Shown piece after piece: positions 6,258-10,804 of a DNA stretch of 10,804 nucleotides. Source of the DNA: Acetofilamentum sp. (GTDB lineage: Bacteria > Bacteroidota > Bacteroidia > Bacteroidales > JAFGXI01); contig DYOK01000088.1 of the NCBI GenBank assembly GCA_020720565.1, positions 1 to 10,804 of the forward strand, given 5' to 3'. The position numbers and the translations under genes were made by a program. The number at the start of each line of letters is the position of its first letter. Position 1 is the first letter of the stretch. The notes under the pieces were generated by a model, which saw nothing but the letters and a program-made list of their open reading frames with translations, was not told where the DNA came from and searched no databases.

Positions 6258-7157
6258 CTAAAAGTAATAAATAATTTGTAAATATACATAAACCATCGGC
6301 AATGCCAAAAAAGTACTATCAAATCGGTCTAAAATACCGCCATGACCAGGTAAGATATGTCCAGAGTCTTTAATGTTGACACTTCGTTTAAAAAGGGATT
6401 CAACTAAATCGCCGAATATACCGAAAAGTGTGATAATCAAACTGATAACGACCCAATGTTTTAATGCTAATTCAGGGAAAATATAGTGAACTAAGAACGC
6501 TGCACCAACTGTTGTGATAAAACCACCTATGGCACCTTCCCACGACTTTTTGGGCGAAATTCTTTCGAATAAACGGTGTTTTCCAAAGCTAATCCCGAAT
6601 AAAAAAGCCCCAGTGTCGCTTACCCATTGAATAATAAAATACCCAATCATTAAATAGCCATTAAAAACAATTATTTGATGTGTAGGATTAAACATCGATT
6701 GTTGAGATATGAACTGAATAAAATCAGGTGAACTGGATTCCGGTACTCTTGAAATAAGAAGCAGCGGAGTGACGGCAATAGGCAAAACAACATAGATTAA
6801 ACCCATCAGACCAAATCCAATATTTTGTATTGGGAATTCTTCTTTTCGATACAATTCGCTGATGGGAAACAAAATTAAAATGGGTACAATTAACCACATT
6901 AATTGAATAGGAAGTAGGGCAGTAGAAGTTAAATACGATAGCGTATAAATCGAAATGCCAGCAAATAATCCCAGTGGCACATTGGCATTGATATTTTGAG
7001 CTTTAAGTAAACGGTAAAACTCAAGTAACCCAATGGTAAGGATGATTCCAAAAAGGAAAAATGTGCTTAGGCTATTGATTAGCAATGCGCCCATTACCAA
7101 AACAATTAAAAACAAACCAGAAAAAGAACGCGTTAAGATATTTTTAAAATGGGACAT
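6258..7157 (-). CDS. cdsA: Phosphatidate cytidylyltransferase (CDP-diacylglycerol synthase)
   Basis: Makes CDP-diacylglycerol from phosphatidate and CTP, the branch point of phospholipid synthesis, as an integral inner-membrane enzyme. The 299-residue protein is strongly hydrophobic with about eight membrane segments. Catalytic-region motifs are complete: DTGAFLFG at 181-188, SPKKSWEG at 201-208, GD at 249-250, and the family signature from S254 to D280 containing SLFKRS, KDSGHILPGHGG and LDRFD. The gene is 33 bases downstream of the LUD gene and 18 bases upstream of psd. The pairing with psd places two steps of the same lipid pathway under shared transcription. A hydrophilic-to-polar stretch at about 136-160 between membrane segments accounts for a length slightly above the usual 265-285. 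Confidence 0.96.
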   Translation of the reverse strand: MSHFKNILTRSFSGLFLIVLVMGALLINSLSTFFLFGIILTIGLLEFYRLLKAQNINANVPLGLFAGISIYTLSYLTSTALLPIQLMWLIVPILILFPISELYRKEEFPIQNIGFGLMGLIYVVLPIAVTPLLLISRVPESSSPDFIQFISQQSMFNPTHQIIVFNGYLMIGYFIIQWVSDTGAFLFGISFGKHRLFERISPKKSWEGAIGGFITTVGAAFLVHYIFPELALKHWVVISLIITLFGIFGDLVESLFKRSVNIKDSGHILPGHGGILDRFDSTFLALPMVYVYLQIIYYF

Positions 7158-7190
7158 TTAGTATGGAGTATTCATTTATGAATCATATAA

Positions 7191-7814
7191 TCAAGTAAAA
7201 TTACAAAATAAAATGCTCAACTTTTTGGGGCCATGGGCACCAAGGATAAGTGTTTTTTCGATATCAGCAGTACGACTTGGCCCAGTAGCAAAAGAGATCA
7301 TCGAAGGCAATGTATCGTATTTTGCTTTTACACCTTCAATGGCGTCTTCGATATCGAGAACCAATTGATTTTGACGAACAAGAACAACCTGATGGTCTGG
7401 GAAAATATTGAGCCTACGCCCAGAAGCTAAGGCTGAACTGGTTAAAACAGAAGCGGTGCGTGCGGTTAAAAATTCGCAAGCTATAAAGCCCATCAAATAT
7501 GGTGTGCTCAATTCAATTTCAGTCTTAAAACTGATTTTTTGTTGGCTCAATAACAATTGCAATTCGGGGTCGAAACAAGCCACATTTTGGTTCGAAAAAA
7601 GTTCGAAAATGGACTGTTCTAATTCGCTATTCGACAATAATACATGTAAATCGATGGTGATAGGTTCAGTCGCATTTTTAAGTAATACCAACAAATCGTT
7701 CGACTCAAAAGCGTAAATTACTTGGTTTGTAGGTTCTGCCAATTCATTCCAAAGGTTTACTTTCGATTGAGCATTACGAATTTTTGATAATATCCGATTG
7801 CGAGCCGATTCCAT
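7191..7814 (-). CDS. Stand-alone LUD-domain protein (LutC/YkgG-like)
   Basis: This 207-residue protein consists mainly of a LUD domain, named from lactate-utilisation proteins LutB and LutC. Seen: RRLNIFPDHQVVL from residue 133 and the family motif TGPSRTADIEKTLILGAHGP at 177-196, both well preserved. An N-terminal helix, rich in charged residues and starting MESARNRILSKIRNA, is typical of the LutC type. There are no cysteine clusters or other domains. In the Lut system LutC works with the iron-sulfur proteins LutA and LutB, but neither is here. The gene lies 89 bases after ftsH and 33 before cdsA in a block common in Bacteroidota, which suggests a role other than lactate oxidation. Function is therefore unassigned; the domain call is firm. 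Confidence 0.88.
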   Translation of the reverse strand: MESARNRILSKIRNAQSKVNLWNELAEPTNQVIYAFESNDLLVLLKNATEPITIDLHVLLSNSELEQSIFELFSNQNVACFDPELQLLLSQQKISFKTEIELSTPYLMGFIACEFLTARTASVLTSSALASGRRLNIFPDHQVVLVRQNQLVLDIEDAIEGVKAKYDTLPSMISFATGPSRTADIEKTLILGAHGPKKLSILFCNFT

Positions 7815-7903
7815 TTATTTAGTACTTTGGATAATTATAATGTTGTATTTACCTAAAAACCTGATAAAATGCTAATTAAAAAACAAATAAACGCTCGTAG
7901 ACC

Positions 7904-9946
7904 TTATCTTAGAACTTCTGATTGAGTCGCTTCTTCTTCTTCTTTTTTCAAGTCATTTTGAATGACATCTTCTTTAACTTCTTCGCCATCTAATACTTCG
8001 GATCGTGAATTCCAAGGTCTTTTTCCGAATATTTCGATCATATCTTCGGTAAAAATCACCTCTTTTTCCATCAGTCGATTACCCAATTGAACCAATTGTT
8101 CCTTATTTTTCGACAAAATATCTTTGGCTCTTTGATACTGGGCTTCAACCATTAATTTAACCTCTTGGTCGATAACCTCGGCCGTTTTTTCGCTGTAGGG
8201 ACGATTAAAACTGTATGCCGATTGACCAGACGAATCGTAAAAGCTGAGATTACCTACTTTTTCGCTCATGCCATAAAATGAAATTAGGGCGTATGCTTGT
8301 TTGGTTACGCGTTCTAAATCGTTTAGGGCACCAGTCGAAACTTCTCCAAAATTGACATCTTCAGAAGCACGTCCACCCAAGGTAGCACACATTTCGTCTA
8401 AAATTTGCTCTTTGGTGGTAATTTGTCGTTCTTCTGGCAAGTACCAAGCCGCACCAAGGGCTCTGCCACGTGGAATAATGGTAACTTTTATCAGTGGGTT
8501 GGCATGTTCAAGCAACCAACTTACTGTAGCGTGCCCAGCTTCGTGAAATGCGATGGCTTGTTTTTCCGATTTGGTGATAATTTTGTTTTTCTTTTCGAGG
8601 CCACCAATTATACGATCCACGGCATCGAGAAAATCTTGTTTTTCGACTTTGGTTTTATCTTTACGGGCTGCAATTAAAGCCGCTTCGTTACATACATTGG
8701 CAATGTCGGCACCCGAAAAACCTGGTGTTTGTTTACCAAGAAACTCTGGATTTACATCGTCGCCTAAGAATTTTAGTGGTTTAAGGTGAACTTTAAAAAT
8801 TTCGGTTCGCTCTTTAATATCGGGTAATTCGACCAATATTTGTCTATCGAAACGTCCTGCTCTTAATAAGGCTTTGTCCAAAATGTCGGCACGGTTGGTG
8901 GCTGCCAACACAATGACACCGCTATTCGAACCAAAACCATCCATTTCGGTTAACAATTGGTTTAATGTGTTTTCTCGTTCGTCGTTGGCTCCCATATTGG
9001 GGTTATTGCCACGAGCGCGGCCAATGGCATCAATCTCGTCGATAAAAATAATGCAAGGCGATTTTTCCTTGGCTTTTCGGAATAAATCGCGAACACGAGA
9101 AGCACCAACGCCCACAAACATTTCCACGAAGTCTGAACCAGACATAGAAAAGAATGGCACGTTCGCTTCGCCTGCGACGGCTTTTGCTAATAATGTTTTA
9201 CCAGTTCCTGGGGGGCCTACTAACAAAGCACCTTTGGGGATTTTACCGCCTAAGTCAGTGAATTTTTTAGCGTTTTTTAAAAACTCAACTATTTCTTTTA
9301 TTTCGACTTTAGCTTCTTCTAAACCAGCGACATCGGAAAATGTAATTTTAATGTCGGTTTCTTTGTTAAATTCTTTGGCTTTAGATTTCCCGATGCTAAA
9401 AATTCCGCCAGGACCGCTAGAGCCACCAGCACCACCGTTCATTCTTCTGAAAATAAAAATCCAGATAGCCACAATAATCAGGATGGGGAAGATACTCCAA
9501 AAAATATCGCCCATAAAGTCTTTTCTAGTTTCGTTTTTAAGAGGAACTCTTTGACCTTCTGGAATTTCTAAATTGACTTTATCCCATTTGGCTACAAAAT
9601 CGTCCATCGACAGAATGGTGTAATAATATTGACCTTCTTGTGGGCTAAAAGAATTCGATTCTCTATTGGGTGCGTCTTTGTATTCTGTTTTTTTTAAGCT
9701 GTCGGGTTTAATAAATAGTTCGGCTGTTTCTCTATTAACAACCACAACTTGTTTTAAATCGCCGCTTTTTATCAATTGTTCGACACGATGCCACTCAACT
9801 TCTTTCAGATTGCCACCGACGTTCATAAACTGTAAAGCCAAGAATAAAACAAAAAGGCCACCATAAACCCAGTAAATATTGAATTTGGGTTTCGAATTTT
9901 GACCTTGAGGTTTTTTAGGTGCTTGATTGGGTGTGTTTTGTTCCAT
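7904..9946 (-). CDS. ftsH: ATP-dependent zinc metalloprotease FtsH
   Basis: A membrane-anchored hexameric AAA+ protease that extracts and degrades misfolded membrane proteins and short-lived regulators. The 680-residue chain shows a polar Gln/Pro/Lys-rich cytoplasmic start, a membrane segment at about 26-42, a periplasmic domain, and a second membrane segment at about 149-167. The AAA domain has Walker A GPPGTGKT at 244-251, pore residues FVG at 277-279, Walker B with D303/E304, and second-region arginines R365 and R368. The protease site HEAGH at 468-472, with D543 in STGALNDL as third zinc ligand, is intact. The C-terminus is a long Glu/Lys-rich tail from about 650. It lies 158 bases after rsfS with no convincing promoter between, so read-through is likely. 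In E. coli FtsH balances lipid A against phospholipid by degrading LpxC, which makes its linkage to cdsA and psd meaningful. Confidence 0.98.
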   Translation of the reverse strand: MEQNTPNQAPKKPQGQNSKPKFNIYWVYGGLFVLFLALQFMNVGGNLKEVEWHRVEQLIKSGDLKQVVVVNRETAELFIKPDSLKKTEYKDAPNRESNSFSPQEGQYYYTILSMDDFVAKWDKVNLEIPEGQRVPLKNETRKDFMGDIFWSIFPILIIVAIWIFIFRRMNGGAGGSSGPGGIFSIGKSKAKEFNKETDIKITFSDVAGLEEAKVEIKEIVEFLKNAKKFTDLGGKIPKGALLVGPPGTGKTLLAKAVAGEANVPFFSMSGSDFVEMFVGVGASRVRDLFRKAKEKSPCIIFIDEIDAIGRARGNNPNMGANDERENTLNQLLTEMDGFGSNSGVIVLAATNRADILDKALLRAGRFDRQILVELPDIKERTEIFKVHLKPLKFLGDDVNPEFLGKQTPGFSGADIANVCNEAALIAARKDKTKVEKQDFLDAVDRIIGGLEKKNKIITKSEKQAIAFHEAGHATVSWLLEHANPLIKVTIIPRGRALGAAWYLPEERQITTKEQILDEMCATLGGRASEDVNFGEVSTGALNDLERVTKQAYALISFYGMSEKVGNLSFYDSSGQSAYSFNRPYSEKTAEVIDQEVKLMVEAQYQRAKDILSKNKEQLVQLGNRLMEKEVIFTEDMIEIFGKRPWNSRSEVLDGEEVKEDVIQNDLKKEEEEATQSEVLR

Positions 9947-10104
9947 GTATTTTTTCTAAATGAATAATGAAATGTTGTTTTTTTGTTAATCTCGGGCTCT
10001 AACCAATCTGATTTTGAAAACTATAAATAGGTCAATAATCTATATTGTGCCATCGGCTCGATTTGAATTAAATTTAACTTGATTCACTAATTTATAAACG
10101 CTGA

Positions 10105-10488
10105 TTAACTTTCGATTTTTTGCATCGGGGCATCGGCCCAAAGCTCTTCGAGTTGATAAAAATGGCGATACGGTGTTTGAAACACGTGTACTATAACCGA
10201 AATGTAGTCTAAGACAATCCATTGCGAATTTTCTCTGCCTTCGGTGTGCCATGGGCGTGTGTGAACTTTGGTTTTAACATCTCGTTCGATACCATCGGAA
10301 ATGGCATTAACCTGGGTGTTACTATTGGCGTTGCAAATGATAAAATAATCGGTAATTGCATTTTCGATTTTACCAATTTCTATCACTACAATATTTTCGC
10401 CTTTTTTATCTTCGATAGCTGTGATAATCGCTTTTTTGAGTTCTTCGGTATCTTGATTTGATTTCTGTTTGCTTATTCTTTTAGCCAT
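10105..10488 (-). CDS. rsfS: Ribosomal silencing factor RsfS (Iojap/YbeB family)
   Basis: RsfS binds ribosomal protein uL14 on the large subunit and blocks subunit joining, slowing translation when nutrients are short. The 127-residue protein has a short basic N-terminal extension followed by the full Iojap domain. Seen: ENAITDYFIICNANSNTQV at 42-60, the central HTRPWHTEG at 76-84, and QWIVLDYISVIVHVF at 89-103 leading to the conserved aromatic/acidic end YRHFYQLEELWADAP at 107-121. The length is normal for the phylum. The ATG at 10488 follows an AT-rich leader and sits 24 bases after a probable -7 element. It is the first visible gene of the ftsH-psd block. In many Bacteroidota a biotin ligase gene is divergent from rsfS; here the adjoining 316 bases hold repeats instead. 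Confidence 0.95.
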   Translation of the reverse strand: MAKRISKQKSNQDTEELKKAIITAIEDKKGENIVVIEIGKIENAITDYFIICNANSNTQVNAISDGIERDVKTKVHTRPWHTEGRENSQWIVLDYISVIVHVFQTPYRHFYQLEELWADAPMQKIES

Positions 10489-10511
10489 TATATTTTATTT
10501 TCTTTAACTTG

Positions 10512-10519
10512 CAAAAGTA
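10512..10519 (-). promoter_or_regulatory. -7 promoter element of the rsfS-ftsH block
   Basis: On the minus strand this reads TACTTTTG, matching TAnnTTTG, followed by CAA. It is 24 bases from the rsfS start. A TTG (minus strand, 10546-10544) lies 24 bases further upstream, just outside the usual 17-23 spacing. The 16 bases from the TA onward agree with the ychF promoter at 13 positions and at the same distance from the start codon, which strengthens both calls. Confidence 0.5.
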
Positions 10520-10619
10520 ATAAAAAACATTGAACCCATACGACAATTTCAAAAACAAGAACGATATATTAACAATTTTTAATGATGCATTCTATATTTT
10601 AGATTTCTTTGTGAAGCCA
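10520..10619. other. AT-rich spacer upstream of rsfS, no gene seen
   Basis: Together with the repeats that follow, the 316 bases from 10489 to the window end contain no coding frame that I can support on either strand. This first part is unstructured AT-rich DNA. It has stop codons in all frames and no sign of the biotin ligase often found here in related genomes. Confidence 0.6.
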
Positions 10620-10644
10620 TGTCTACCCGCCTGACGGCAGACAG
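10620..10644. repeat. GC-rich REP-like hairpin
   Basis: TGTCT (10620-10624) pairs with AGACA (10639-10643), and GCC (10629-10631) with GGC (10636-10638), leaving a TGAC loop and a 4-base bulge on one side. It is a GC-rich island in DNA of very low GC. From memory, closely similar sequences (cores like CTGCCTGACGGCAG) are dispersed in intergenic DNA of Bacteroidota genomes. Only one copy is visible here. Confidence 0.5.
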
Positions 10645-10658
10645 ATTCAAAATTAATA

Positions 10659-10736
10659 ATTAAGAATTAAGAATTTCTTTTGACCCAGCTAATACTCAAA
10701 GCATTCACAAAAATCAAAAAGATTATTAAGAATTAA
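10659..10736. repeat. Two direct copies of ATTAAGAATTAA
   Basis: The 12-mer occurs at 10659-10670 and 10725-10736, flanking about 54 bases of non-repetitive sequence. The first copy continues as further AATTAAG repeats (10659-10675), and the second runs into the 14-bp tandem array. AT-richness makes a 12-base match less striking than it would be elsewhere, but the clustering with other repeats suggests a composite repeat region. Confidence 0.4.
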
Positions 10737-10738
10737 AA

Positions 10739-10804
10739 ATTCATAATTTAACATTCATAATTCAGCATTCATAATTCAGCATTCATAATTCAGCATTCAT
10801 AATT
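10739..10804. repeat. 14-bp tandem repeat, running off the window
   Basis: The unit ATTCATAATTCAGC is repeated head to tail: a diverged first copy at 10739-10752 (ending TTAAC), identical copies at 10753-10766, 10767-10780 and 10781-10794, and ten bases of a fifth at 10795-10804 where the window ends. The number of copies is therefore unknown. Perfect identity of neighbouring units points to recent expansion or ongoing copy-number change by slippage. Confidence 0.9.

Noticed and set aside
7408..7716. A 102-codon open frame on the plus strand
   Set aside because: It lies wholly antisense to the LUD gene, which has clear domain motifs, and shows no recognisable protein features.
8874..9554. 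A 226-codon open frame on the plus strand
   Set aside because: It is antisense to the AAA domain and periplasmic region of ftsH, whose motifs are all intact, and its translation resembles no family. It is a by-product of ftsH codon use.
10739..10804. CRISPR array
   Set aside because: The 14-base units are directly adjacent with no unique spacers, the unit is too short, and no cas gene is present.

Overview
The window is AT-rich chromosomal DNA of the Bacteroidota. The evidence is the gene order rsfS-ftsH-LUD-cdsA-psd, start codons preceded by A-rich stretches rather than Shine-Dalgarno sites, and matches to the Bacteroidota -7 promoter element TAnnTTTG. An indolepyruvate:ferredoxin oxidoreductase suggests an anaerobic or facultative member, perhaps of the Bacteroidia. 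The exact lineage cannot be settled from this sequence.

Layout, left to right. A strong hairpin terminator (5-54) ends ychF, a ribosome-associated ATPase on the minus strand. A 720-base spacer follows, holding a REP-like repeat, a 31-codon reading frame and a terminator-like hairpin. On the plus strand come iorA and iorB, two subunits of a 2-oxoacid (aryl-pyruvate) oxidoreductase, separated by an unusually long 202-base gap and closed by a hairpin terminator. Tail to tail with iorB is apbE (minus strand), a lipoprotein FAD transferase. The right half is one minus-strand block read from the right edge inward: rsfS, ftsH, a stand-alone LUD-domain gene, cdsA and psd. The last 316 bases, upstream of rsfS, contain no gene but carry a GC-rich hairpin repeat and a 14-bp tandem repeat that runs off the window.

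How the genes fit together. cdsA and psd make CDP-diacylglycerol and convert phosphatidylserine to phosphatidylethanolamine, two steps of one lipid pathway. ftsH is the membrane quality-control protease, and rsfS silences ribosomes under nutrient limitation, so this block ties translation and membrane upkeep together. The LUD protein within it has no clear job. IorAB oxidatively decarboxylates aryl-pyruvates from aromatic amino acids and passes electrons to ferredoxin. ApbE attaches flavin to periplasmic subunits of redox pumps such as Nqr or Rnf; no target is in the window.

Most of the window is ordinary housekeeping DNA. I see no convincing new system. The best candidates for a second look are the promoter/short-ORF/hairpin arrangement upstream of iorA, the orphan LUD gene and the repeat cluster upstream of rsfS.
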